NCBI GenBank assembly: GCA_030267565.1
Contig: BRXU01000079.1
Span: forward strand, 43,881 to 107,880
DNA: 64,000 nt
Origin: Pleodorina starrii
Taxonomy: Eukaryota; Chlorophyta; Chlorophyceae; Chlamydomonadales; Volvocaceae
Direction of reading: 5' to 3'
In this document: in pieces, positions 44,346 to 52,600 of the stretch
How the letters are laid out: each line of letters opens with the position of its first letter
How positions within the stretch are numbered: position 1 is the stretch's first letter
The notes under the pieces: generated by a model
The model's input: only the letters and a program-made list of their open reading frames with translations
Databases searched by the model: none
Told to the model about the DNA's origin: nothing
Made by a program: the position numbers and the translations under genes

Positions 44346-44594
44346 GAATCTACATTCTGTCAAAGGATCGGAGCCGGGGGGTGGTGCGGCCCGCAGCCGA
44401 AGGCGAGGACACGGCCCCCGGTGGAGACGACGCCGCAGGCGGCGCTTGTCTTTTGACAGGGCCGATCAGGTCTGTTGGCGGATATGAAATGAAAGATCGT
44501 CGGGGTGGGGGTGAGCGCGGGCCTTGGCCCGCGTCGATCCCCCGGCCCGTCCGCAGGATCAGACACAAGTCCGGCGACCAGCCGGGCTTTCTCA
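44346..44594. repeat. Repeat R1, copy d, left part
   Basis: Matches R1b from its left boundary GAATCTACATTCTGTCAAAG to the terminator-like hairpin GCCGGGCTTTCTCA, then breaks off. The remaining part resumes at about 45523. 44223-44345 shows no gene. Confidence 0.8.
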
Positions 44595-44622
44595 AGTATG
44601 ATCTGCAATGGGATGAAGTATA

Positions 44623-45504
44623 TTGGAGCTGAAATTGAGTACGAAGCTAAAAAAAGACCCTATTGGCATAGACGCTTTGGAAGAATATCTCAACGAAGCT
44701 TCAGATTTTTCATTCGAATTAAGAATACTCAAAAAGCTTACAGAAATGGGTATCTCATGCGACCATGGCGGGCAGTATCGAGACCCTGATACGAAAAAGT
44801 ACCGGGAATTTGACTTGCGGGTGAGTTTAACTCAAGGAGCAGCGACATTTGTAGCTGCTATCGAATGCAAGTCGATAGGACTACATTTTCCGCTTTTAGT
44901 CTCATGTGTGCACCGTAGGGAAACAGAAGCTTTCCATGAAGCTTTCCTACACTCTAAAAAGAAATCGCAAGATGCCAGTGCCCCTTTTTATCTCCCGCAT
45001 ATCGAAATGCCCTCAGCCATGCACGGCATAAGGATCGGAACTAGCGCCTTATATCCAACTGGTGAACCAGTCGGGAAAAGCACCGCTCAGGTGGGACGCT
45101 ATGCCAACAAAGAAGATCTACATGTCAACGACGCCGAGTTCTTCGAAAAGTGGTCGCAAGCACTCCAGTCTCTTGACGACTTAGTAGATAATATTTCTGA
45201 CGATGAACTTGTGGACATAGTAGGTTCAGTAAAGCCACATTGGGCGATAGCACTGCCTATCGTAGTAATTCCTGATGGAACCCTATGGACCGTCAATTAT
45301 TCAGATGATGGTTCTAAAGAGGGCTCTCCATCGCAAGTAGATAGAGCATCAATATTCATTGGAAGAGAATACAAAGGCTTAATGCCGGGAGGCTCTTATA
45401 TCGTTTCCCACTTGGAAGTAATGACAGAAACGGGTCTTGCAACATTCTTCGGAGATTATCTGATGAAGGATAAAGCCTTGCTCAACCTTGTCCGAGGACG
45501 TTAG
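44623..45504 (+). CDS. AT-rich candidate PD-(D/E)XK nuclease inserted in R1d
   Basis: 293 aa, starting at TTG 44623 (GGATGAAG upstream). FELRILKKLTEMGISCDHGG (E32), then REFDLRV (D64) and the pair IECKS (E81, K83) give the E...D...E-x-K spacing of the restriction-endonuclease fold. The rest (about 100-293) is unassigned, with ALPIVVIPDGTLWTVNYSDD. GC content is much lower than the repeat on either side. It replaces about 130 bp of R1. As a lone nuclease-fold cargo gene between mobile repeats it is a candidate defence gene. The fold is inferred by eye. Confidence 0.6.
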   Translation: MELKLSTKLKKDPIGIDALEEYLNEASDFSFELRILKKLTEMGISCDHGGQYRDPDTKKYREFDLRVSLTQGAATFVAAIECKSIGLHFPLLVSCVHRRETEAFHEAFLHSKKKSQDASAPFYLPHIEMPSAMHGIRIGTSALYPTGEPVGKSTAQVGRYANKEDLHVNDAEFFEKWSQALQSLDDLVDNISDDELVDIVGSVKPHWAIALPIVVIPDGTLWTVNYSDDGSKEGSPSQVDRASIFIGREYKGLMPGGSYIVSHLEVMTETGLATFFGDYLMKDKALLNLVRGR

Positions 45505-45522
45505 CACCCAAACGGGAAGGCA

Positions 45523-45763
45523 GGTCCCTGCGCGAGCGATCGTGACCCGAAGGGCCGAGACTATGCCGCTGGCCTAACTATTGCGCCCCTGCACGGGCAG
45601 GCTCGGAACGAGACAAGCGGGCAGGACCAGGCGTAAAGGAAGGGCAGGGGCATAGGCTCGGGGCGCAGGCCGGCCCTTGCCGGCCGGAGCCTAGAGCGCG
45701 GTCCCTCGGGACGGGCGGTCTAGGGCGACAAGCCCTAAACCGAACGACGCGAGGGACGCTGCC
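45523..45763. repeat. Repeat R1, copy d, right part
   Basis: Continues the R1 sequence from GCGCGAGCGATCGTGACC to the terminal dyad (GGTCCCTCGGGACG... to ...CGAGGGACGC), with several point changes relative to copies a-c. Confidence 0.8.
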
Positions 45764-45884
45764 TAAATTTAGCTGCTTTCAAAAGATAGACATTGCAAAT
45801 CTGCATTTTTTTTGTGGTAAACTATCATCAGAGATGATTTATTAATTTGCAGTAGTGATATCAGAATTAAAGGATGTAAATAAA

Positions 45885-46142
45885 ATGGTTGCGGCAATAT
45901 GTATAGTTGGTTTTATTATACTAGGGTGTGGATTTTTCAAGCTTATTGAAAGAAAGCCTTTTTCTGACATTCCTTTAAACTGGGCAGTTATGGTAGGTAT
46001 TGGCTCCGCATTTCTTCTAGTAGGATTATTCGGATTTGCTAAAGGCGCCCTTTGGCCCCAGATGACTCCCGAACAAATCTGCGTATCTCAAAGTAAGTTC
46101 TGGATACAAGGACAATGCACAGAAATCCAGCTTAAATACTGA
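45885..46142 (+). CDS. 85-aa AT-rich membrane protein
   Basis: The ATG at 45885 has AAAGGA upstream; a GTG at 45855 would add ten residues. Two spans: VAAICIVGFIILGCGFF and WAVMVGIGSAFLLVGLFGFA. The C-terminus has two cysteines. It stands in the same position behind R1d as the AT-rich membrane gene behind R1a. Function unknown. Confidence 0.6.
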   Translation: MVAAICIVGFIILGCGFFKLIERKPFSDIPLNWAVMVGIGSAFLLVGLFGFAKGALWPQMTPEQICVSQSKFWIQGQCTEIQLKY

Positions 46143-46150
46143 AGCACTAT

Positions 46151-46190
46151 AATATTCACCCACAGATATTATTTCCTGCGGGTGAATATT
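46151..46190. terminator. Convergent terminator hairpin
   Basis: Perfect 11-bp arms AATATTCACCC / GGGTGAATATT around an 18-base loop, between two convergent AT-rich genes. Confidence 0.7.
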
Positions 46191-46191
46191 A

Positions 46192-46572
46192 CTACCTAAC
46201 AGAGCGGAACTCTCGTATAACGGCTGTTACGCCTTTCGATATAAGATAACAATCCTCTCGCCACTCTTTGGCATACTGGTTTTCTGTAGGGGTCAGCATA
46301 TCAAGCAATTCAGTTGGCACAACTATAGCAGTCGGCCCTTCTTCTTCTGTGATTAACTTGGTATTGCAAAATCCCGCATCGTCCCACTTTACGCGTATAA
46401 TCGCCGCTTTTATATGCCCCATATCTTCATATGCCAGCGCCCAATGGTCTAAGCTATTATCTTGAACAAGCATGAGAATATTTTCTTTCTCTATGCCCAG
46501 CTCGTACATTGAAACCTTACGGATATGGTTTTCAATGTCTTTACTGTCTATTTTGACCCCATTCCAACCCAT
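46192..46572 (-). CDS. 126-aa AT-rich protein, unknown
   Basis: The start at ATG 46572 is favoured by GGAGGCGGAA just before it. The product (MGWNGVKIDSKDIENHIRKV...) contains LDHWALAYEDMGHIKAAIIRVKW and AIVVPTELLDMLTPTENQYA, and ends in VIREFRSVR. Soluble and acidic. Foreign composition like the preceding gene. It may be a small immunity or regulator protein; not recognised. Confidence 0.6.
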   Translation of the reverse strand: MGWNGVKIDSKDIENHIRKVSMYELGIEKENILMLVQDNSLDHWALAYEDMGHIKAAIIRVKWDDAGFCNTKLITEEEGPTAIVVPTELLDMLTPTENQYAKEWREDCYLISKGVTAVIREFRSVR

Positions 46573-46625
46573 TTCCGCCTCCATGTACGTTGAAGGGTTA
46601 CGTTGGCACACCTTAGAATTTGCCG

Positions 46626-47915
46626 CTATACTTTAAGAGTTGGCAGCTCGCTAATCCGGGTTGTGTAGCGTGGCGATCGGTGATCGGCCTTCGTTGCCCA
46701 TGACCGGCTGATCCCTTCACGCGCCAGCACCATCGTCTTCTTGCCAAAACGGTCATTGATCGCATCGAGCGCGTCCGTCAGGCGCGCGTCGCGTGGCCTT
46801 TCCGGTGGAAACAGCATTGCGGGTCGGTCGGCCTCGGCCAGCAGGTCATCCAGGATGATCCCGGCCTTAGTATAGCCAAAGCCGTTTCCAGACGGATCGC
46901 CTTTCCAGCCCCGCCGCGCGGCCGCCACGGCGGCATCCACCAGGTCGAAGGTATGGTTGGACATGGGCCGCAAGCGGATGCTGCGCGAAAAGGAATGGCG
47001 CGGCCTGTCGGGCTTGTGGGGATTGGTGTGGTAGAACACCGTCATCGTGCCAGCGACCAAGCCGTGCTGCCGCAGCTTCTCGGCCGCCCGTGTGGCATGG
47101 GCACTGATGGCCTGGGCCAGCGTGTCGAAGCTGGTCATGGGCGTGCCCGCGGAGCGGGTGACGGCCATGCCCTTGCGCTGCGGGGCCACGTCCTCAAAAT
47201 CGACGCAGGACACGCCGCGCAGCTCGGCCACCAGGCGTTCCAGGACAACCGTACCGATCTTGCGGCCAAGGGCCAAAGGCAGGTCGCGCAGCTCGGCGGC
47301 AGAGTTGATCCCCTGGGCCTTCAACTTGGCCTCGGTCGCGGACCCCACGCCCCAGATTTCTCCGATGGGAATGCGGCGCATCACATAGTCCCGCACATCC
47401 TGGTCCATGAGATTGCAGACCCCGGAAAAAAGCGGGTTCTTCTTGGCGGCATAGTTCGCCAGCTTGGCAAGCGTCTTGGTGGGCGCGATACCCACGCAGG
47501 TCGGGATGCCGGTTTCGGTCCTGACTGCATCCCTCATTTGGGCAGCATGGGTCTCCATGCGATCCCCAAAGCCAGATAAATCGACAAAGCTCTCGTCAAT
47601 CGAGTATGTCTCAAGGCGCGGGGAATAGCTGTGCAGGACCTCAGAGACTCTGCGACTTACGTCACCGTAAAGCGCATAGTTAGACGACATAGCCTTGACC
47701 CCATGCCGCTTCATCAGATCACGGATCTTAAAGACTGGCTCGGCCATGCGTATTCCGAGTGCTTTAGACTCGTCCGAACGGGCAACTACTGCGCCGTCAT
47801 TGTTGGACAAAACAATGACAGGAATGCCGCGTAACGACATATCAAACAGGCGTTCACAGCTGACATAGAAGTTGTTGCAGTCGATCAGTGCAATGGGGCG
47901 GTCGGATTGCTCCAC
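46626..47915 (-). CDS. umuC: UmuC-type Y-family DNA polymerase
   Basis: 429 aa from GTG 47915, 12 bp after umuD; the frame upstream lies inside umuD. The catalytic core starts [17 protein letters not shown] (first metal aspartate) and has [12 protein letters not shown] (the SIDE motif with second aspartate and glutamate). [20 protein letters not shown] is the helix-hairpin-helix. It is the catalytic subunit of Pol V-like error-prone polymerase used for lesion bypass under SOS. Confidence 0.93.
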   Translation of the reverse strand: MEQSDRPIALIDCNNFYVSCERLFDMSLRGIPVIVLSNNDGAVVARSDESKALGIRMAEPVFKIRDLMKRHGVKAMSSNYALYGDVSRRVSEVLHSYSPRLETYSIDESFVDLSGFGDRMETHAAQMRDAVRTETGIPTCVGIAPTKTLAKLANYAAKKNPLFSGVCNLMDQDVRDYVMRRIPIGEIWGVGSATEAKLKAQGINSAAELRDLPLALGRKIGTVVLERLVAELRGVSCVDFEDVAPQRKGMAVTRSAGTPMTSFDTLAQAISAHATRAAEKLRQHGLVAGTMTVFYHTNPHKPDRPRHSFSRSIRLRPMSNHTFDLVDAAVAAARRGWKGDPSGNGFGYTKAGIILDDLLAEADRPAMLFPPERPRDARLTDALDAINDRFGKKTMVLAREGISRSWATKADHRSPRYTTRISELPTLKV

Positions 47916-47926
47916 CAGGACCGCCC

Positions 47927-48361
47927 CTATTCTATGGGCAGGCGGCGCACGACGCCGGCGACAACTCCCCATATCTCGGTCGTCTCCGTGACCGGGATTG
48001 TGGCATAGCCATCCGCACGGGCGCGCGGATCGAGAAACCAGACACCATCGCGCTTTGCGAGCTTCTTGACGGTAATGGCGCCATCGACCACCGCGACGAC
48101 GATGCGGCCATGGCGGCGCTTGCCAGCGCGATCCACGGCGATCAGGTCGCCGTCCAGGATGCCCTCTGCCTCCAGACTATCGCCCGACACGCGCCACCAG
48201 AAGGTCGCATGCTCATGCCGCACCACCCACTTGATCGGGTCGATCGTATCCTCAAGATCATCCGCGGCGGGTGACGGAAAACCGGCCGGAACCGGCATGG
48301 ATGCCAGGGGCACATGCCGGTCTACGAGCGTGATCTTGATAGGACTGAGCTGCAGGGTCAT
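47927..48361 (-). CDS. umuD: UmuD-type S24 auto-protease
   Basis: 144 aa. The self-cleavage site is AG (26-27) in [15 protein letters not shown], the nucleophile serine is S62 in [11 protein letters not shown], and the general-base lysine is K99 in GAITVKKL. RecA-stimulated cleavage makes UmuD', which joins UmuC. First gene of the operon, with a LexA box just upstream. Confidence 0.93.
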   Translation of the reverse strand: MTLQLSPIKITLVDRHVPLASMPVPAGFPSPAADDLEDTIDPIKWVVRHEHATFWWRVSGDSLEAEGILDGDLIAVDRAGKRRHGRIVVAVVDGAITVKKLAKRDGVWFLDPRARADGYATIPVTETTEIWGVVAGVVRRLPIE

Positions 48362-48369
48362 GACTATTA

Positions 48370-48384
48370 GAACAATACGGGAAC
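48370..48384 (-). promoter_or_regulatory. LexA (SOS) box of umuDC
   Basis: On the minus strand GTTCCCGTATTGTTC fits GTTC-N7-GTTC, the direct-repeat SOS box known from Rhodobacter and relatives. It is 9 bp upstream of the umuD start. Confidence 0.85.
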
Positions 48385-48474
48385 ACTAGCCATAACCCGA
48401 ACACCCCCTGCGGCGTCAAGGACGGATGAGAAAAGTTAGCTCCTAAGCCTGACTTGGGCTCTCATTCCGGACAT

Positions 48475-48804
48475 TCAGGCTCCCTGCGTGGACTTGATGA
48501 CAAGCCCGATGGATTCTCCAGCATAGTTCGCACCCATCATGAAGCCAGCAGCCCATGTCCTGATGCGGTTGTGGGCCTCGATAGGGTTATGGCTTTCATC
48601 CTCGGACAGCAGAAGTTCATAGACTGGAACCGGATTTTCCCCCTCCCTCGTGCTGCACAGGCTGAGCCTGATAACACTGTCTGCCTCTGTTTCCTGTCCG
48701 CGATCTTGCAGTTCTGCAGCGGTCAGATGCTCCAGAACCAGAAAGCCTTTTGTACCTGGTGGGGGCAGGAGGTCGAATAGCAGCTTTAGGTTCTCTTTCA
48801 TCAT
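48475..48804 (-). CDS. Hypothetical protein, about 109 aa
   Basis: The start is probably MMKENLKLLFDLL at 48804. Contains FLVLEHLTAAELQDRGQETE and IRTWAAGFMMGANYAGESIG. It looks like a soluble alpha-beta protein. Upstream of umuD on the same strand, but with its own spacing and no SOS box. Family not recognised. Confidence 0.5.
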   Translation of the reverse strand: MMKENLKLLFDLLPPPGTKGFLVLEHLTAAELQDRGQETEADSVIRLSLCSTREGENPVPVYELLLSEDESHNPIEAHNRIRTWAAGFMMGANYAGESIGLVIKSTQGA

Positions 48805-48944
48805 CAGTTCCGTCACGACAGGTTGCGGCCTAGCCAGCACAATTATGAGCGGCGGATGAGGTAAAGTATTCCTGACCTAAATGTAAAGCTATTGCCAAAA
48901 ACAACCATAAATTTATCACTGACTGTAACGGATACAGCTACAGG

Positions 48945-48963
48945 TATGCTAAATAATAGCATA
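48945..48963. promoter_or_regulatory. Operator-like palindrome
   Basis: TATGCTA (48945-48951) and TAGCATA (48957-48963) are perfect inverted arms in an AT-rich stretch 10 bp before the 62-aa gene, suitable for a repressor and overlapping a likely -10 region. Confidence 0.5.
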
Positions 48964-48973
48964 CTATGGGCGT

Positions 48974-49162
48974 ATGTCTTGGAAAGATCACCTGACGCCG
49001 ATTGAGCGGAATGAGCTTCTTGAAGCCGAACATCGCAAGAAGGAGGTTATAGAAGCCTACAATGCGATCTGGCGCAGGTTGAAAACCCGGTGCGATGCTC
49101 GAAAAAGGCGGCACGGAAGCAAGAGCGAGGACGATGACAATGACGCATGTTCATCATCATGA
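48974..49162 (+). CDS. 62-aa charged protein, unknown
   Basis: MSWKDHLTPIERNELLEAEH... then basic helices (AIWRRLKTRCDARKRRHGSK) and an acidic Ser-rich tail. A small helical, possibly DNA-binding protein. It overlaps the next gene by 29 bp in another frame. Confidence 0.5.
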   Translation: MSWKDHLTPIERNELLEAEHRKKEVIEAYNAIWRRLKTRCDARKRRHGSKSEDDDNDACSSS

Positions 49163-49415
49163 TACCCAAACGGTCGCGTCTCGCTTTTGCGGGCACTGCG
49201 GCACGGAGGTCAGTGGAGGCTACACGGTCTGTGCGGCGTGCGGCGCCAACTACCGTCGCAAGGGACGGGGCCTTTATATTGGCATCCTCTTGGGCGTCCT
49301 TGGCGTCCAGGCGCTCGTTACAGGTGAATGGGAAGGCGCCGTTGTCCTGCTTGGCGTAGGATTTTTGTTGATCCGTCACGCCCGCCAGCGTGCTTGGTAT
49401 CGCAGAAACGCCTAA
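49134..49415 (+). CDS. Zinc-ribbon membrane protein
   Basis: The start at ATG 49134 has GAGGAC upstream. It begins MTMTHVHHHDTQTV, then one zinc ribbon (CGHCG and CAACG, a Cys4 set), followed by two short hydrophobic segments (YIGILLGVLGVQALV and AVVLLGVGFLLI). 93 aa, ending in basic residues. Similar zinc-ribbon plus membrane proteins occur on plasmids; function unknown. Confidence 0.65.
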   Translation: MTMTHVHHHDTQTVASRFCGHCGTEVSGGYTVCAACGANYRRKGRGLYIGILLGVLGVQALVTGEWEGAVVLLGVGFLLIRHARQRAWYRRNA

Positions 49416-49674
49416 CGATGCTCTCCCTTTGCATCGTTCTGAATCAGTCTGATCCACACATGCACGGCTGAAAAACTCGCCTACTACGCTCTCATGGCAT
49501 GAAACGGCCTTGTAACGCTGTTCGGCTTCTACACGCTTATTTCTCCAGCCATGCAACATCGCACCAAGAACTCCGGTCGAGGCATTATCTGTAACGGTCA
49601 TGCTTCTACTGCGCATATCACGGGGATCGGTGCTGCTCTAAGCACGCGGCTTGATATGACACGGGCTGTCGGTA

Positions 49675-50427
49675 CTAGCTCGCAGCATAAGAATAAGAGG
49701 TAGCTTGGGATTCAGTCCGCTTAGCGGACTCGCGTAAATCAATGGATTTTCCCAGCTGTGCGAGAGCTTTTCCAAGAGGCGAGTCACCACACTGGAAGGT
49801 GGCGTAGCTACTGAGATCCAATGTTGCTTTGAACTCTGCCTCCATGGCGCTGCGATCAGCTTGCTCGCGTCCCTCATCCTCGGGCAAAGCGGGACGGCTT
49901 GCCCAACGTCCCAAAAGCGCCAGGGCGCGTTTAGGTGCCGACAGGCGATAGGCATTGCTGACCTGCCTGACCTGCGGCCCACGACCTTCATTTGGGGTCG
50001 GCTCGTACCGGCGTAGCCAGTCCAGAAAGCCATGATCGCGCAACGCCTTCATGGCGCGAACAACCGCGTCACGCGACCGCTTCAGCTTTCCGGTGATCCA
50101 GTCAAGTGAAGGGTCCAGTCGGCCTGTCTTGAAGCTTACAAGGTTGGCGAAAAGGGTCAGAAGCTCCAGTGCCACGCCACCCAAGGGGCCATTGCGCCGA
50201 CCGGGTTTCTTGCCTTCCAGCTCATAGCGTTGCGCAGCACGGAGGATTTTCTGAACCTCCTGACGCGACGTGCCATGCCAGAAAGATGCTTCGCACGATC
50301 CTACCCGCCGAGAGTTGCGACGAATTGGGGTGCCGCCTGCTGCACGGTCGTCGGCGCATGCGCCTGAAATCACGCCCCCAAGGCGTTTGAAAAAAGTGCC
50401 GCCTGTCGCGGCTGTAGTCGTAGACAT
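49675..50427 (-). CDS. Candidate plasmid replication initiator (RepA-like, winged helix)
   Basis: 250 aa from ATG 50427 (GAGGAGCAGGAT site). The core WHGTSRQEVQKILRAAQRYE, GPLGGVALELLTLFANLVSF and KLKRSRDAVVRAMKALRDHG is a winged-helix-type domain that I associate with RepA-like replication proteins of alphaproteobacterial plasmids. It ends in a Ser/Tyr-rich tail. It is the only plausible initiator in the window. Alternatives are a plasmid regulator or a remnant. 49416-49674 downstream shows no gene. Confidence 0.5.
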   Translation of the reverse strand: MSTTTAATGGTFFKRLGGVISGACADDRAAGGTPIRRNSRRVGSCEASFWHGTSRQEVQKILRAAQRYELEGKKPGRRNGPLGGVALELLTLFANLVSFKTGRLDPSLDWITGKLKRSRDAVVRAMKALRDHGFLDWLRRYEPTPNEGRGPQVRQVSNAYRLSAPKRALALLGRWASRPALPEDEGREQADRSAMEAEFKATLDLSSYATFQCGDSPLGKALAQLGKSIDLRESAKRTESQATSYSYAAS

Positions 50428-50748
50428 ATCCTGCTCCTCGAATTCAAGAAGCGCGGTGTCCGCAGGCAAGTCTCATCCGCTCGCACAGATGCGCTTTTGC
50501 TCTTGATTTTCGGGGACGGGGAGATAACTATAGCAGGTGAACAAGTGCTAATTCAGGTCGCCAAACCTGTGTTATCAACCTTAAGCCCCCTCGTGCGGAC
50601 CCCCGCGCGGGGGGTTTTGCTTTTGGGCCGGTCTTTTATCTGATTCTGCTCGTCCCTTTCCCGTTTGCGGGCATTTTGCCGATCACCTTACGCATGCAAG
50701 GGGTTAGCGGCAATTCTTTGTGTAGCCGTCGGCGGCTCTCTACACGCA
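50428..50748. other. Region upstream of the candidate initiator with a hairpin
   Basis: A GC hairpin (CCCCCGCGCGGGGG followed by GTTTTGCTTTT, about 50600-50624) looks like a plus-strand terminator. CAGGT/ACCTG-type short motifs near 50535-50572 could be initiator-binding repeats but are too few to call an origin. Confidence 0.35.
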
Positions 50749-51306
50749 TCAGTATCTGACCCACTCGGTGGTATACGCACCGGTATGGTCCTGCATCCGC
50801 AAGAGGATGGCCCGGAAGTTACCAAATTCTGAGCTAAAGGCGTTGCCTGTATGCGTGGTTACCGCAGCACTGACCCAGCTCGGGACATTGCTTTGTGCCT
50901 GCCGGACAAAGTCACCCTCGCGATTGTAGAAATTGCGGATCGCGGTTGTAGAGACTTCACGGCCACCACTGCCACTTTGGCTTCGCTTAGAAAGCTCCCA
51001 AACCTCAACGGCATCACGATACTGCCGTATTTCTGGGGTGAGACCGTCTGAGCCCAGATTAGGAACAGGTACTGACCCGCCGCCGCTCATCGGACAGTTC
51101 CAGAGCTGCAACGGCGGCTCAATCGGCCACGGCGTCACTCGTCGGATCACCTCGACCTGGGCGGCTGTGCATTCAGCTGACGGAGGAAACCCACCGGCCA
51201 TGCACAAGAGGATCGCGCAGTCGATGGGGTAAGCATCCGCTATCGGCGCTGACGCCAGAGAGGCCGACGCGAAAGCTGCTGCAGCTAGGTATTTCAGTCG
51301 CATCAC
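50749..51306 (-). CDS. Exported cysteine protein, TrbM-like N-terminus
   Basis: 185 aa with signal peptide (MMRLKYLAAAAFASASLASAPIADA). The mature start YPIDCAILLCMAGGFPPSAECTA with later LWNCPM resembles the TrbM/KikA group linked to conjugative transfer, with paired cysteines for disulphides. The C-terminal half is not recognised. It may be a periplasmic transfer accessory or entry-exclusion factor. Confidence 0.55.
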   Translation of the reverse strand: MMRLKYLAAAAFASASLASAPIADAYPIDCAILLCMAGGFPPSAECTAAQVEVIRRVTPWPIEPPLQLWNCPMSGGGSVPVPNLGSDGLTPEIRQYRDAVEVWELSKRSQSGSGGREVSTTAIRNFYNREGDFVRQAQSNVPSWVSAAVTTHTGNAFSSEFGNFRAILLRMQDHTGAYTTEWVRY

Positions 51307-51370
51307 AGACCTCCGTTCGAGCGAGCTACCATAGGCAAACGACAGGTTACAACATAAATGAAATGTTTAA

Positions 51371-51658
51371 TCATTCAACAATGTTTCCAGCTATCGCGCT
51401 TTTGTATCGTTCATGCCACCGGTTGCCCCGTTGGATTATGTCGGCCTGAGACTGCTGCAAACACAGCAAATAGGCATTCAGGTCGTTGAAATAACGGTCA
51501 TACTCGTCCCTGACAGATAGACCGTAATGGGTGAGTGCCTGTGCGTCCTCGATGGGATCATTCGGCGTTACACACAGATGAAGCACCTGCTGCATTGAGG
51601 GTTCAAGGCCCGGCGCAGTCATCTGAGCAAGCGCAAGGATCGCCAATGATGCGATCAT
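51371..51658 (-). CDS. Small exported protein, unknown
   Basis: 95 aa. MIASLAILALAQMTAPGL is a short hydrophobic leader; the mature part has two cysteines (HLCVTPNDP, LLCLQQS) and an amphipathic C-terminus. The ATG overlaps (ATGA) the stop of the shifted resolvase frame, so it was originally translated behind the recombinase. Confidence 0.55.
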   Translation of the reverse strand: MIASLAILALAQMTAPGLEPSMQQVLHLCVTPNDPIEDAQALTHYGLSVRDEYDRYFNDLNAYLLCLQQSQADIIQRGNRWHERYKSAIAGNIVE

Positions 51659-52238
51659 TTTGAGGCGTCCAATTTCAGTGCGATGGCACGCATAAGGGTA
51701 GCACGGCTAACTCCAAGTGCCTTCGCTGCTTGAGCCTGTGTCATTTTCTTTGAGGCCAGCCAGTCTTGGGCCTGACGTATCTGTGCCGGGGTCAAAAGGC
51801 GTTTGCGCCGAACTGGCTGCCTCGGCTTCGCGCGGCTTCAAGGCCAGCTTTTGTTCGCTCCGCAATCAGATCTCGCTCAAACTGAGCAATCATCGCAAAG
51901 ACGTGGAAGATCATTCTGCCCTGCGGGGTCGTCGTGTCGATCAATTCGTTCAGCGATCGGAGGCTGATGTCTCGGTCAGAAAGATTATTTGCTATCGCGA
52001 TCAGCTCTTTAACGCTGCGCGCGAGCCGATCCAGGCGCCAGACAACCAGCGTATCGTTAGGAGAAAGCTTCGCCAAAAGGTTCTGCAGTTGCGGCCGGCC
52101 ATTCTCATTTGCCCCGCTGCCCACCTCAGACACGATGTAGTCACACCCGGCCGCCTCAAGGGCATCGTTCTGTAGACGATGATCTTGGCCGCTTGTCGAT
52201 ACTCGGGAATAGCCAACTGTCGCCACGTGTGGCCTCAT
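51655..52238 (-). pseudogene. Serine resolvase/invertase with C-terminal frameshift
   Basis: From ATG 52238 the catalytic domain is complete: VGYSRVSTSGQDHRLQ with the nucleophile serine, WRLDRLARS, and the E helix region IFHVFAMIAQFERDLI. The frame ends at 51792 after GSQFGAN. One base later in register the HTH continues (RLLTPAQIRQAQDWLASKKM... AKALGVSRATLMRAIA) to 51655. A missing C in GGCCGC at about 51808 explains the shift. Without the HTH the protein would not bind its site specifically. Confidence 0.8.
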
Positions 52239-52600
52239 CAATGCTGCAGAAGTCACCCCATACTGGGCATGTCGCAAAACTCGCTTATTTGACGGATTTT
52301 GCAACACGTTTGGCGTTGCTGCATCAACGATCGTTTTTGAACATGGCCGGTATGTGGGTAGAGGGGAGGGCATCCACTGATCCGCGCTAGGTCTCTTGAA
52401 CGCGGGGTCTGGAAGGATTTGCTAAGCTAAGAAAGCAGAATAACTTTTTGGACAGGCAGATTGGTTAATTTTGCGTTTGTGCTTGACTCGGCGTTGGTGA
52501 GCTAAACTCGACTTACCGGCAGGCAGTCTGTCTTTCGAGCTTGCCCGCTTGAGGAAAGCGGACGGTCAGTGGTCGGCGCTGCCTTGACGTGAAGAACCGA
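52239..52600. other. Joint between the resolvase gene and the IS element
   Basis: No gene seen. The resolvase site and promoter should lie in the first 150 bp; CAAAACTCGC/GCGAGTTTTGC-like pieces near 52274 are possible. No target duplication of the IS is visible at 52596-52600 compared with 54201-54205. Confidence 0.35.

Noticed and set aside
50530..50580. DnaA box or iteron origin near the candidate initiator
   Set aside because: TTATCAACC matches the DnaA box poorly and only two or three CAGGT-type motifs are present.
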